Shown one piece after another: positions 10,967 to 19,535 of a stretch of DNA of 64,000 nucleotides. A program made the translations under genes and the position numbers. Each line of letters begins with the position of its first letter. The stretch's first letter is position 1. Source of the stretch: Pseudomonas allokribbensis (GTDB taxonomy: Bacteria > Pseudomonadota > Gammaproteobacteria > Pseudomonadales > Pseudomonadaceae); the NCBI RefSeq assembly GCF_014863605.1, contig NZ_CP062252.1, forward strand, positions 2,551,001-2,615,000. The letters run 5' to 3'. A model generated the notes under the pieces. The model had not been told where the DNA came from and searched no databases. It was given only the letters and a program-made list of their open reading frames with translations.

Positions 10967-12364
10967 ATGATGCTCTCTGCCCGTCCTTTGATCGGCCCAC
11001 CGGGGATATTCCGGGTCTGGGTGGGTGCCTTTGGCGTAATCAATCCGCCGGTTCCCCGATTCACCATCGACGGTACGCCGGCTGCGACGGTGGGCCCGGC
11101 GGTGTTCTTCGAGGTGCGCGACAAGCAGCGCCAGGCCGGTTCCGGCAACAGTCCAGCCAATCATCAGGGCGTTTTCGAATTGCAATCGCCGGGGCCCGGG
11201 GATCATGTGGTGGTTGTCAGCCTGGCGGGAGAAACGTCGTCCGTTCGCTTGCGGGAGATGCCCGCCCGGGTGACCGAACCGTTTGCCGGCGGTTTCACAA
11301 TGCTGCTGGCCTCCTGTTATTACCAGAAGAACGACAAAGGCGCGCTCGCCAGCCTGCAATCGCGCCTCAAATCGCGCCCGGACATGGTGTTGCTGGCCGG
11401 TGATCAGGTGTACCTGGATTTGCCGCTTCACGAAGACCTTCCGGGAAACGAACCGGCGCTCTCGCGGATGCTGGGCGACAAGTACGCTAAGCACTGGCTC
11501 TCGAGGGAAAAGCAGATCAACGGGCTGGACCCGCTGTTGCAACTGGCGCCCACGGCCTGCATTCCCGACGATCACGAATACTGGAACAACGCGCCGCATT
11601 TCTCGCCATGGCTGCCTTGCACCTATACCGCGCAGAGCCGGCAGATGCTCGCCAGTGCCGGGCGCAATCTGTATGAGGACTTTCAACTGGGCGGTGACCC
11701 CGCATCCCATCAGGGCGCGCAGCGAATCGAGGTCGATCCGCTGCGCATGATTTTGCTCGACACTCGTTCGGATCGCGATCCGGGCGGGGCTTACGATGGC
11801 CGGTACGGTTTGATGAGCAAGGCCACCGAAGACGATCTGGTGCAGTGGCAAAACGACCTGCTGAACGATCACCGCGCCGGCAAACTGACCATCGGCGTAC
11901 TGGCCGCCGGACAGACGCTGTTTTCCAAGGCGCCGCCCTGGTACTCCGAGTGGGCGGACTCGGATCTGCAGAGCTACGCGCAGTTCGGCATCATCCTTCG
12001 GGTGCTGCGCACGGTCTGCGAGGCGGGCATCCCGGTGGTGTTTCTCAGTGGCGATGTGCATTACAGCACCATCTCCAGGGCGACCTGGACCAAGACCGGA
12101 CAGGAATGCCTGTTTGAAGTGGTCAGCTCGCCGGTTTGCCAGATCGATGGACCGCCGACCAAGGCCGACCCACCGGTTACGGATCTGGACGCCAAACGCT
12201 TCCAGACGAAATGGGTCGACCATTACTCAGGCAACGTCGTTCTGACGATCAACTTTTTGCGGGGAGGTGGCAGTGTCGACATGAACATCACCTTGTACCC
12301 GCTGGATGGCGGCCACCTGTCGCCTCGCGCTCTGGAGACGATTCGTCTCACCCCTCGGCATTGA
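10967..12364 (+). CDS. PhoD-like alkaline phosphatase/phosphodiesterase family protein
   Basis: A 465-residue metallophosphoesterase of the PhoD-like group. Metal-binding signatures are GDQVY at residues 145-149, DDHEY at 201-205 and GDVH at 362-365. Residues 1-100 form a beta-rich N-terminal domain ahead of the catalytic core, as in PhoD proteins. There is no evident Tat or Sec signal peptide at the N-terminus (MMLSARPLIGPPGIF), so the protein may be cytoplasmic, unlike classical secreted PhoD. A strong AGGAGG ribosome-binding site precedes tandem ATGs at 10967 and 10970. The next gene follows after 38 bases in the same direction, suggesting a two-gene operon. Confidence 0.82.
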   Translation: MMLSARPLIGPPGIFRVWVGAFGVINPPVPRFTIDGTPAATVGPAVFFEVRDKQRQAGSGNSPANHQGVFELQSPGPGDHVVVVSLAGETSSVRLREMPARVTEPFAGGFTMLLASCYYQKNDKGALASLQSRLKSRPDMVLLAGDQVYLDLPLHEDLPGNEPALSRMLGDKYAKHWLSREKQINGLDPLLQLAPTACIPDDHEYWNNAPHFSPWLPCTYTAQSRQMLASAGRNLYEDFQLGGDPASHQGAQRIEVDPLRMILLDTRSDRDPGGAYDGRYGLMSKATEDDLVQWQNDLLNDHRAGKLTIGVLAAGQTLFSKAPPWYSEWADSDLQSYAQFGIILRVLRTVCEAGIPVVFLSGDVHYSTISRATWTKTGQECLFEVVSSPVCQIDGPPTKADPPVTDLDAKRFQTKWVDHYSGNVVLTINFLRGGGSVDMNITLYPLDGGHLSPRALETIRLTPRH

Positions 12365-12402
12365 CCACGTTTTGCACAGGTTCGACTCAAGAGGTAAAAA
12401 CC

Positions 12403-13173
12403 ATGTTGAAAAATCGCAGTGGAAGCGGACGCAACCCGGAGATCGTCGAGCAGGAGCGCCGCCGGAGTGAGAGTAACGATGGATGGCTGGAGCGTGCGTT
12501 CAAGGACCTCGGCCAGCCGGATCTGAAGAAAACCACCTTGCTCGTGCTGGCCGGGGGCAAGGATCAACTGGCCACGCGGGTGCGCATTGCCCAGTCGGCC
12601 CTGCGTAATGACCGGTTGCCGTCCTATTGGTCCGACTGCTTTCTGCTCAAGATCAAGGATGACGGCTTGTCAGGCGCCAAGGTCTTTCACGTGCCTTTGA
12701 TCCAGCCGGCCAGACCGTTCGCGACCGAGCGCAACGGTGTGGTGGAGGAGGATCTGGCGTTTCTGTCGAACAAGGACGAATGGCCGAATCTGGCGTTGCT
12801 GGCGTTTCCGGTCGATCAGCGCGACGTGGTGTCGAAGCTGAAAAGGTTCATGATCGATCGCAACAGCCTCGATGCCCTGGAGCACATTCTCAAATGGCTG
12901 GCGTATGCCTGGGGTGTTTCGCGAACCCCCAATCCGGTGCACGAAGACATGGGTTTCCCCTCGGCGTGCATGCTGGAGGTGGCGTTTTCCGCCGCTCAAC
13001 TTGACCTGACGCCGGGCCTGGCTTCAAAGGTTTCCTGCCCCGAAGCGATCTGGAGCACGGCCTGTTACTGGCAGAAATACTACGAGCAGAGTCGTGGCGC
13101 GGTGCCCTTGGGACGGTACGTGATCGGGCACACCTACGACATCGATGACGGCAGACCGAAACGGGGGAAATGA
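12403..13173 (+). CDS. Hypothetical protein downstream of the PhoD-like gene
   Basis: A 256-residue protein that I do not recognise. It begins with a charged, arginine-rich tail (MLKNRSGSGRNPEIVEQERRR), then DLKKTTLLVLAGGKDQ, a possible beta-strand and glycine turn. It ends basic (DDGRPKRGK). It has no signal peptide, clear membrane helix or known motif; several aromatic-rich helices occur in the second half (HILKWLAYAWGV, WSTACYWQKYYEQS). I choose ATG 12403, which has a GAGGT ribosome-binding site; the longer open frame back to 12136 lies within the PhoD-like gene. It is probably co-transcribed with that gene, so a linked role is possible but unproven. Confidence 0.7.
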   Translation: MLKNRSGSGRNPEIVEQERRRSESNDGWLERAFKDLGQPDLKKTTLLVLAGGKDQLATRVRIAQSALRNDRLPSYWSDCFLLKIKDDGLSGAKVFHVPLIQPARPFATERNGVVEEDLAFLSNKDEWPNLALLAFPVDQRDVVSKLKRFMIDRNSLDALEHILKWLAYAWGVSRTPNPVHEDMGFPSACMLEVAFSAAQLDLTPGLASKVSCPEAIWSTACYWQKYYEQSRGAVPLGRYVIGHTYDIDDGRPKRGK

Positions 13174-13250
13174 CCGGGCGCTCCTTTGGAAGACCCGTGT
13201 TTGAGCGGTTGTTGTAAGCATTGAGGCAAGAATCGTGATGGTCATTGGAA

Positions 13251-13267
13251 ATGTTATTGTATAACAT
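13251..13267. promoter_or_regulatory. Zur-box-like palindrome upstream of the TonB receptor
   Basis: The sequence ATGTTATTGTATAACAT has perfect seven-base arms (ATGTTAT and ATAACAT) around a three-base centre. It closely resembles the GTTATA/TATAAC dyad recognised by the zinc repressor Zur in Pseudomonas and other proteobacteria. It lies about 90 bases before the receptor start, in an A+T-rich stretch suited to a promoter. It predicts repression by zinc. Confidence 0.7.
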
Positions 13268-13283
13268 AAAAATGATTTCATCT

Positions 13284-13325
13284 GATCGATGTCACTGACC
13301 TGTCCGTGTGGCAGTGGCATCGATC
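13284..13325 (+). promoter_or_regulatory. Long hairpin in the 5' untranslated region of the receptor gene
   Basis: Arms GATCGATGTCACTG (13284-13297) and CAGTGGCATCGATC (13312-13325) pair over 14 positions, with one T-G wobble, around a 14-base loop. The hairpin lies between the Zur-like box and the start codon and is followed by a pyrimidine-rich stretch (CTTACTTTTCT). It could be an attenuator, an mRNA-stability element or a regulatory RNA structure. No known riboswitch family is recognised. Confidence 0.5.
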
Positions 13326-13354
13326 CTTACTTTTCTGCCTTACGGAATTTAGAA

Positions 13355-15385
13355 ATGCCTTCCCGTTACCACTCCTTCCAGCCAAGCCTGTTGGCGGCTG
13401 CGCTGCTGATCACGTCCCCCGCATTCGCCGCCGAACCCCTCGAACTGCAACCGCAAGTCATCACCGGCAATCCGCTGGGCAGCCAGAGCCTGGCTTCGCC
13501 CTCGACGGTGTTGAGCGGCGATGAGCTGACGCTGCAGCAGAAGGGCAGCCTGGGCGAAACCCTGAACAAACAGCCGGGCGTGTCGTCGTCCTACTTCGGG
13601 CCGGGCGCCAGTCGCCCGATCATTCGTGGGCAGGACGGCGATCGCATTCGCATTCTGCGCAACGGCGTCGGCGCGCTCGACGCCTCGTCGCTGTCCTACG
13701 ACCACGCCGTGCCGCTGGACCCGGTCAACGTCGAACGCATCGAAATCGTCCGTGGCCCGGCCGCGTTGTTGTATGGCGGCAGCGCCATCGGCGGGGTGGT
13801 CAACACCTTCGACAACCGCATCCCGACCGAAGCCATCGACGGCATCCACGGTGCCGGCGAGCTGCGCTACGGCGGCGCCGACACCACCCGCAGCAGCGCG
13901 GGGAAACTCGAGGCCGGCAACGGCCAGTTCGCCTTGCACCTGGACGCCAGCGCCCGCGAGTTCAATGACCTGAAAATCCCCGGCTACGCCAAAAGCAGCC
14001 GCGAACGGGCGGGCGACGATGGCGATTCCAGCAAGCATCGTCTGGCCAATAGCGACGGTCGTCAGGACGGCGGCGCGGTGGGCGGGTCTTACACCTGGGA
14101 CGACGGTTATGCGGGGCTGTCGTACAGCAATTACGACTCCAACTACGGCTCGCCGGCCGAAGACGACGTGCGCATTCGCATGCAGCAGGAGCACTACGCG
14201 TTCGCCTCGGAAATCCGCAACCTGGAAGGCCCGTTCAGCTCGGTCAAGTTCGACGCCGGCTACACCGATTACCAGCACCGTGAAATTGAAGGCGGTGAGG
14301 TCGGCACCACGTTCAAGAACAAGGGCTACGAAGCGCGGGTCGAAGCCCGGCACCAGCCGTTGGGGCCGTTCAACGGGGTGATCGGCGCACAGGTCAGTCG
14401 CAATGAATTCTCGGCGCTGGGCGAAGAAGCCTTCGTGCCGCAGACCGACACCAACGCCGGTGCACTGTTCGTTCTGGAAGAGCTGCAAGCCACGGATCGC
14501 TTGCTGTTCACCCTTGGTGGTCGCCTGGAGCACACCACGGTCGACCCGGACGCCAAAGGCAACGAGCGCTTTGCCAATGCCGACCGCTCCAGCAGTTTCA
14601 CCGCCGGCAGCCTGTCGTCCGGCGCGGTGTACACACTGACGCCGATCTGGTCGGTCGCCGCCACGCTGGGCTACACCGAGCGGGCGCCAACGTTCTATGA
14701 GCTGTACGCCAACGGCGCCCACGTCGCGACCGGTACGTATGAAGTCGGGGATGCGGGCCTGTCGAAGGAAAAAGCCGTCTCCAGCGATCTGGCGCTGCGC
14801 TTTGACAATGGCACGCACAAGGGCAGCGTGGGCGTGTTCTACAGCCACTTCTCCAATTACATCGGCTTGCTCGGCACCGGCCGCACGCTGAATGACGAAG
14901 GGGAAGAGGACGCGGGCGGAATTCCCGAATACGCCTATTCCGGTGTCCGTGCGCGCTTCAGCGGTATCGAGGCCCAGGATCGCTGGCAGCTCGGCGAGAG
15001 CGCCTATGGCAAGTTCGCGCTGGAATTGTCGGGCGACTACACCCGCGCCAAGAACCTCGACAACGGTCAGGATCTGCCGCGCATTGCGCCGCTGCGGTTG
15101 AACACCGGTCTGCTCTGGGAGCTGGATCGCTGGCAGGCGCGGATCGATGTGGAGCACGCCAGCGCTCAGCATCGGGTGCCGGACAATGAAAGCAGCACCG
15201 ATGGCTACACCACGCTGGGTGCGAATGTGGGGTATCACTTTGACGTCGGCCAGAGCAAATGGCTGGCCTTCGTCAATGCCGAGAACCTGACCAACCAGAC
15301 TGTGCGCTACGCCAGCTCGATCCTGCGCGACATTGCGCCGGCAGAAGGGCGAAGCATTCAGGTCGGGCTGCGCAGCACGTTCTGA
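13355..15385 (+). CDS. znuD: ZnuD-like TonB-dependent outer-membrane receptor (probable zinc uptake)
   Basis: A 676-residue TonB-dependent receptor. Residues 1-27 form a signal peptide (LLAAALLITSPAFAA). The plug domain follows, with GASRPIIRGQDGDRIRIL and VERIEIVRGPAALLYGGSAIGGVVN, and then the beta-barrel ending in RSTF with a terminal phenylalanine. Several barrel segments, such as YANGAHVATGTYEVG and RVEARHQPLG, resemble Neisseria ZnuD. The Zur-like palindrome upstream fits zinc import under zinc starvation. I start at ATG 13355 because it directly precedes the signal peptide; the in-frame ATG at 13289 would bury it behind 22 unrelated residues. The ribosome-binding site is weak (CGGAA). 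Ligand assignment combines similarity and the operator; haem or another metal remains possible. Confidence 0.85.
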   Translation: MPSRYHSFQPSLLAAALLITSPAFAAEPLELQPQVITGNPLGSQSLASPSTVLSGDELTLQQKGSLGETLNKQPGVSSSYFGPGASRPIIRGQDGDRIRILRNGVGALDASSLSYDHAVPLDPVNVERIEIVRGPAALLYGGSAIGGVVNTFDNRIPTEAIDGIHGAGELRYGGADTTRSSAGKLEAGNGQFALHLDASAREFNDLKIPGYAKSSRERAGDDGDSSKHRLANSDGRQDGGAVGGSYTWDDGYAGLSYSNYDSNYGSPAEDDVRIRMQQEHYAFASEIRNLEGPFSSVKFDAGYTDYQHREIEGGEVGTTFKNKGYEARVEARHQPLGPFNGVIGAQVSRNEFSALGEEAFVPQTDTNAGALFVLEELQATDRLLFTLGGRLEHTTVDPDAKGNERFANADRSSSFTAGSLSSGAVYTLTPIWSVAATLGYTERAPTFYELYANGAHVATGTYEVGDAGLSKEKAVSSDLALRFDNGTHKGSVGVFYSHFSNYIGLLGTGRTLNDEGEEDAGGIPEYAYSGVRARFSGIEAQDRWQLGESAYGKFALELSGDYTRAKNLDNGQDLPRIAPLRLNTGLLWELDRWQARIDVEHASAQHRVPDNESSTDGYTTLGANVGYHFDVGQSKWLAFVNAENLTNQTVRYASSILRDIAPAEGRSIQVGLRSTF

Positions 15386-15403
15386 TCGTTCCCCGCGATC
15401 TTG

Positions 15404-15436
15404 CGCCAGCGTCCCGCGAATCGCGCGACGCTGGCG
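15404..15436. terminator. Inverted repeat between convergent genes
   Basis: Perfect ten-base arms CGCCAGCGTC and GACGCTGGCG surround a 13-base, GC-rich spacer. The element lies 19 bases after the receptor stop and just before the convergent sulfatase stop. It lacks a U-run in either direction, so it may be a weak terminator, a 3'-end stabiliser or a degenerate REP-like element. Confidence 0.5.
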
Positions 15437-15442
15437 TCGACA

Positions 15443-17653
15443 TCAGCTCGACTGAGCGGTGTCGTCTTCCGGGAGTTCCTCCCGCAGATCCTGTTGCCCC
15501 GGCAGCTCGGTGATCACGCTGAAGTCCGTGACCTCCACCGCCCCCAGCCCATAACCCAGCAAATGGAACGAGAAGGCCTTGCGCGGTTGCGGGTTGTCGA
15601 AGCTGAAATCCATTTCCAGCGGCTGGTCCGCCGTGGCGACCATTTCCGAAGGCAGGCCGAGTTGCACGTCCTGTTCGAATTCCTTGGCCTTGAGCTGGAT
15701 GTAGGCTGCCTGCTGTGGATCCATCGAGCGCACGGTCAGACGCACGCGGGTGTGCGAGCCCTTGGGCATTTCCAGGTATTGCGCGCCGATCAGGTTGTCG
15801 GCCCAGTCATCTTTGATCTGAGCTTGCAGCGGGATGATGTTGTCGCTGCCGAACTGATAGCGCTGGTTCAGCGGGTTGCGCAGCAGCGACAGGTCCAGCG
15901 CATCGGCGCGGGCCGCAATCTGCCGGGCATTCTGGCCGCTGGCATTGCCCTTGAACGTGGCGCTTTCGGCGATGAAACCTTCGCTGGCGTAAGCGCGGCA
16001 GCGGCGCGGCATGTCGCACTCGGTCAGGATGCCGTGGCCGTCGTGGTAGCGCAGCTTGCCGTTGGTGAACGACATGATTTCGCGACCGGTGTCGTAGTCG
16101 CGAAACAGCGAGCGGCCACTGAGTGCTGCCGGGACTGGCAGGTCAAAGTAATCGAGGATCGATGCGCTCAAATCGACATGCCCGTAGACCCCGGCGTTCA
16201 GGTGCGGCAACTGGGTCTGCTCCGGTGCGAGGGTCAGGTTGAATCCCCAGGACGACGCCAGTCGCACGCCATCGATGCCATGGGATTCGTCCGAGGTGAT
16301 CACCACCAGCGTGTCTTTCAGCACGCCCTGACGTTCGAGGCCGCTGAGAAACTGGTCAAGGGCGTCGTCCAGATAGCCGACGGCGGCTTGTTTCGGCGTG
16401 TCGTAGCGTTGCAGGTAATCTTCCGGAGCGGAGTAGGGCTGATGGGTGCCGACGGTCAGCAGGGTCAGCATCCACGGCTTTTTCTGTTTCTTCAGTTGGC
16501 CGACGTAACCCAGCGCGCCTTCGAAGAACGCCTTGTCGTCCTTGCCCCACGGGAATTCCAGATAGTTGGCGTTGGTGAACCACTCAAGGCCATGGGTCGC
16601 ATCGAAGCCGATGTGCGGCATGATCTTGTCTTTGGCCATGAAGCGCAGGCCGGCGCCTTGCAGGTAGTGAGTGCTGAAGCCGTTCTGGCGCAACTGGGCC
16701 GGCAGGCAGGCCTGGTTGCGTTCGTTCTGGGTCAGCATTTCCACGCCTTTGGGCGTGCCGTTGTTCAACTTGTCGTAATCGCCGCAGAGCATGGCGTACA
16801 GGCCGCGAATGGTCTGGTGCGTGTGCAGCACGTAGTCCGGCGTGTTCATGCCGCGCTCGGCCCAGCGGCTGAGCTTGGGCATCAGGTCTTCCTGATAATG
16901 GCTGCCGATGGCCTCGCGATTGGCGCGGATGTAGGCGCCGGGAATGCCCTCGACGGTAACGATCAGGACATTGCGCGCCTGACCTTTGGCTGCCAGTAAC
17001 GAGTGACCATTCAGGTCGAGGTCGGTGAGCCCGGCCATCGAGGGTGGGGGTATTTCGCTACCACCTTCCAGCCATTCCTCGGCCTGCATTTGCGCGTCGG
17101 CGACCTGCGCGGCGAGCAACTGATGCGGCAGGTTGTACAGGCGCCATGGGTCGGCGTCGCTCGGCGAAAGGTTTTGTGCGCCCCAATGGGCGGCGAACAG
17201 CAACACCGGTGCCGTCCACGCCGCGCGGGGCAGGGCCGGGGCGGGAGTCGCGCGGTTTGCCCACTGCGTCGCCAGCCACAGCAACAGGGCCAGCAGCAAT
17301 GCGCCGGCCACCGCCGGATGGGCAAAACCGCCGCCGGTGGAGTTCTCCACGAATTGCGGGTCGATCAGGTAATGCAGGTCCTGGGGATTGGGCAGGCGTC
17401 CGACCGCGCTGACCAGTTCAGCTGTCGCCACTGCCAGCAAGCCCCAGAACACTAGCACCGGCAGCCCGAGCCACCACGGCCGGCGATGCAGCAGGACCAC
17501 CAGCAGGCTGCCGATGGCCAGGTCCGAAAGATAGCCGAACAGGCTCGACCAGCCGAGTGCCGCACGCAGGCACACCGGTATGATCAGTACCAGAAAAACC
17601 AGAGAGAGAAGACGGGCGTCGGGGTGCCGAAGCCGTTGAAAAAGAGCGCTCAC
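15443..17653 (-). CDS. LTA synthase family / sulfatase-fold membrane protein
   Basis: A 736-residue inner-membrane protein. About four membrane helices lie in residues 15-160 (LLSLVFLVLIIPVCL, AIGSLLVVLLHR, WLGLPVLVFWGLLAVA, AGALLLALLLWLATQW). A large periplasmic alkaline-phosphatase-superfamily domain follows from about residue 225. Metal and catalytic positions fitting this family are E235 in IVTVEGIPG, a threonine (T281) in HTHQTIRGLYAMLCG as the likely nucleophile, and the later TSDESHGIDG. Relatives transfer phosphoglycerol or phosphoethanolamine groups to envelope glycans and lipids; the substrate here is unknown. A C-terminal extension of about 200 residues is beta-rich. It is a single-gene unit, convergent with the TonB receptor gene. 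Confidence 0.85.
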   Translation of the reverse strand: MSALFQRLRHPDARLLSLVFLVLIIPVCLRAALGWSSLFGYLSDLAIGSLLVVLLHRRPWWLGLPVLVFWGLLAVATAELVSAVGRLPNPQDLHYLIDPQFVENSTGGGFAHPAVAGALLLALLLWLATQWANRATPAPALPRAAWTAPVLLFAAHWGAQNLSPSDADPWRLYNLPHQLLAAQVADAQMQAEEWLEGGSEIPPPSMAGLTDLDLNGHSLLAAKGQARNVLIVTVEGIPGAYIRANREAIGSHYQEDLMPKLSRWAERGMNTPDYVLHTHQTIRGLYAMLCGDYDKLNNGTPKGVEMLTQNERNQACLPAQLRQNGFSTHYLQGAGLRFMAKDKIMPHIGFDATHGLEWFTNANYLEFPWGKDDKAFFEGALGYVGQLKKQKKPWMLTLLTVGTHQPYSAPEDYLQRYDTPKQAAVGYLDDALDQFLSGLERQGVLKDTLVVITSDESHGIDGVRLASSWGFNLTLAPEQTQLPHLNAGVYGHVDLSASILDYFDLPVPAALSGRSLFRDYDTGREIMSFTNGKLRYHDGHGILTECDMPRRCRAYASEGFIAESATFKGNASGQNARQIAARADALDLSLLRNPLNQRYQFGSDNIIPLQAQIKDDWADNLIGAQYLEMPKGSHTRVRLTVRSMDPQQAAYIQLKAKEFEQDVQLGLPSEMVATADQPLEMDFSFDNPQPRKAFSFHLLGYGLGAVEVTDFSVITELPGQQDLREELPEDDTAQSS

Positions 17654-17952
17654 AAAAAAGACCTTCCAGCCATCAAACCGTCATAAAAGTGTGCGCGATG
17701 ATACCAAGGGTGGGCTGTCTGATCGCCCCTTTAAACGCGAAGCTGATCCGCTGTCGAACGGCTGTGCGATCACGGCGAAATGCCTGAGGCCCAGACCTGC
17801 GTTCATGTCAGGGGTGGCGGAGGGCTTTTTCCGGCGTACCGGAGCAGGGGATTAATTGTTTCAGGCTGTTTATTACGCCTTTGATCCCTTTCGGCTGCAT
17901 TTGCGAAACGTTGCGATTTACAATGCCCGACCTCTGATGGAGACCAGCCTCC
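17654..17952. other. Divergent intergenic region, no gene seen
   Basis: This 299-base gap separates the divergently transcribed sulfatase and sterol-desaturase genes. It must hold both promoters. I see no convincing small gene, RNA or large repeat. A short element, GATGATACCAA at 17697-17707, recurs as CATGATACCAA upstream of the SCO gene (near 24088); it may be no more than a common promoter-like sequence. Confidence 0.4.
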
Positions 17953-18984
17953 GTGGATGTCCTCACGCAACTCAACGCTTATCTGCACCGACTGCTGATC
18001 GAGCCGGTCGCCGAGCAGTTCTTCAGCCTGTTCGATCTGAACGGTCGCATTGGCGTGGCGTTTATCTTCACGTCCTATTGCGTGGCCTATGGTCTGTTCC
18101 GCTACAGAAAATCCCGAGGCCTGACCGAGGCCCCAACCTTCTGGCAGTTCCTTGGCGGCGGTCGCGTGCATGGGCATCGCTCGGCGTGGCTGGATTATCG
18201 CTACTACTTCATCAAGGGCATTCTGCGGGTCGCGCTGGTGTTGCCGGTCGTGGCGCTGGTCGACCCGCATATTCTGCGCTCGGGTGATTACGTGCAGTTT
18301 TTCACCCGGCTCTGGGGCGCCCGCGAGCAGGTCTCGGATCACCCCTCGATCGCATTGTTGTACGGCCTCGGCGTATTTGTGTTCAGAGACTTTTTGCACT
18401 ACTGGATTCACCGCGCCTTTCATTCCCGTTTTCTGTGGGAATTTCATAAGGTCCATCATTCGGCACCGGTGCTGGTGCCGGCCACCGCCAGCCGCATTCA
18501 CATCGTCGAATCGATCTTCGAACGAGTCGTCATCACCGCCGGCCTTGGCGCTTTTGCCGGCGTGGTCTGGTATGCCTGTGGCGGGGAGGTCAGCCGCTAC
18601 ACGCTATTCGGCGTAACGTGGCTGGCACTGATCATCAACAGCCTGGGGGCCAATCTGCGGCACAGCCATGTCTGGCTGTCGTTCGGGCCGTCGGTGGAAC
18701 ACGTGCTCAACAGCCCGGCCCAGCACCAGATCCACCACAGCGACGCACCGCGACATTTCAACAAGAATTTCGCAATCAACCTGTCGCTGTGGGACTGGAT
18801 GTTCGGCACGTTGTACGTCACCACTTCAAAACCCGAAGTCTTGCGCTTCGGCACGGGCGAGCAGGACCGCACGCGTTATCTGACGCTGTACAGCCTGATC
18901 GTCACGCCGTTTGTGGACACCGCGAAACGCTTGTCGTCGAACGCCGACGGGCTCAGAACCTGGTTCAACCAGCGTACGCCATGA
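17953..18984 (+). CDS. Sterol desaturase / fatty acid hydroxylase family protein
   Basis: A 343-residue membrane protein of the fatty acid hydroxylase superfamily, di-iron enzymes that hydroxylate or desaturate lipids. The eight-histidine signature is visible in three clusters: HYWIHRAFH, EFHKVHH and, later, HSHVW with QHQIHH. Several hydrophobic segments (such as VALVLPVVALV, RVVITAGLGAFAG) precede and separate them. The start is GTG 17953, with GGAG ten bases upstream. Its substrate is unknown; bacterial members act on fatty acids, hopanoids or sphingolipid-like compounds. It overlaps the end of the convergent GFA gene by 20 bases. Confidence 0.85.
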   Translation: MDVLTQLNAYLHRLLIEPVAEQFFSLFDLNGRIGVAFIFTSYCVAYGLFRYRKSRGLTEAPTFWQFLGGGRVHGHRSAWLDYRYYFIKGILRVALVLPVVALVDPHILRSGDYVQFFTRLWGAREQVSDHPSIALLYGLGVFVFRDFLHYWIHRAFHSRFLWEFHKVHHSAPVLVPATASRIHIVESIFERVVITAGLGAFAGVVWYACGGEVSRYTLFGVTWLALIINSLGANLRHSHVWLSFGPSVEHVLNSPAQHQIHHSDAPRHFNKNFAINLSLWDWMFGTLYVTTSKPEVLRFGTGEQDRTRYLTLYSLIVTPFVDTAKRLSSNADGLRTWFNQRTP

Positions 18985-19408
18985 GGGCTTTGCCGAAGGC
19001 CTGCGGGGTCGGGCTTTGCGGCCAGCTCGGCAGCCCCTCGGGCAGCGTCAGCCAAGGTTGTTTGTGACTGACCCAGATGTGTGCCATCGGTTGCAGTGAG
19101 CGGCTTTCATCGAGCGTGCCGGCGCGCAGAACGCTCATCCCCGGTGCGGCCGTGGTGGTGTTGCACAGACGCGTATGGCAGACACTGCACAGCTGATGTT
19201 CGGCGTGTTGCCCATTGAGATCGTAGGCATAAGTGGCCAACGGTCCGGTCAGCGTCAGGGCGTCGGTGGGCAGCAGGGCATGCAGTGCAAAGGCACTGCC
19301 GCTCCAGGTCTGGCAATCCGTGCAATGGCAGGCGTAGATGGCCGGCGGCACTTCGGTGTTCAACTGATAACGGACGGCACTGCAGCGACATTGGCCGGTG
19401 AGTGTCAT
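18965..19408 (-). CDS. GFA family (glutathione-dependent formaldehyde-activating-like) protein
   Basis: A 147-residue protein of the GFA/Mss4-like zinc fold. The conserved cysteines are visible: CRCSAVRY at the N-terminus, CHCTDCQTWSG near residues 29-39 and CSVCHTRLCN near 75-84. Members bind zinc; only some have been tied to S-hydroxymethylglutathione chemistry, so catalytic activity is not certain. I start at ATG 19408, giving MTLTGQCRC, the family's normal N-terminus; the longer frame back to 19501 has an unrelated tail. It is divergent from the LysR regulator, with 127 bases between starts, so that regulator might control it. Confidence 0.85.
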   Translation of the reverse strand: MTLTGQCRCSAVRYQLNTEVPPAIYACHCTDCQTWSGSAFALHALLPTDALTLTGPLATYAYDLNGQHAEHQLCSVCHTRLCNTTTAAPGMSVLRAGTLDESRSLQPMAHIWVSHKQPWLTLPEGLPSWPQSPTPQAFGKALMAYAG

Positions 19409-19535
19409 GGGCAAGGCTCCTTCAACTGCGGGTTCGATGCCGGGCGCAAGGCCCGTGCGGTATGCTCGCGCAGCATGCCGCAGACCCCGGTGAATGAACA
19501 TCGGCCAAAACTGCCCAACCGCTCACAGGAAATGT

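Noticed and set aside
13289..13354. An earlier ATG for the TonB receptor
   Set aside because: It would place 22 residues ahead of the signal peptide and start inside the leader hairpin.
13349..15238. A 629-codon minus-strand frame opposite the TonB receptor
   Set aside because: Antisense shadow of a well-supported gene; composition is that of a reversed codon-biased frame and no start site or domain is convincing.
15401..16999. A 532-codon plus-strand frame opposite the sulfatase
   Set aside because: Antisense shadow; the sulfatase on the other strand has clear membrane helices and catalytic motifs.
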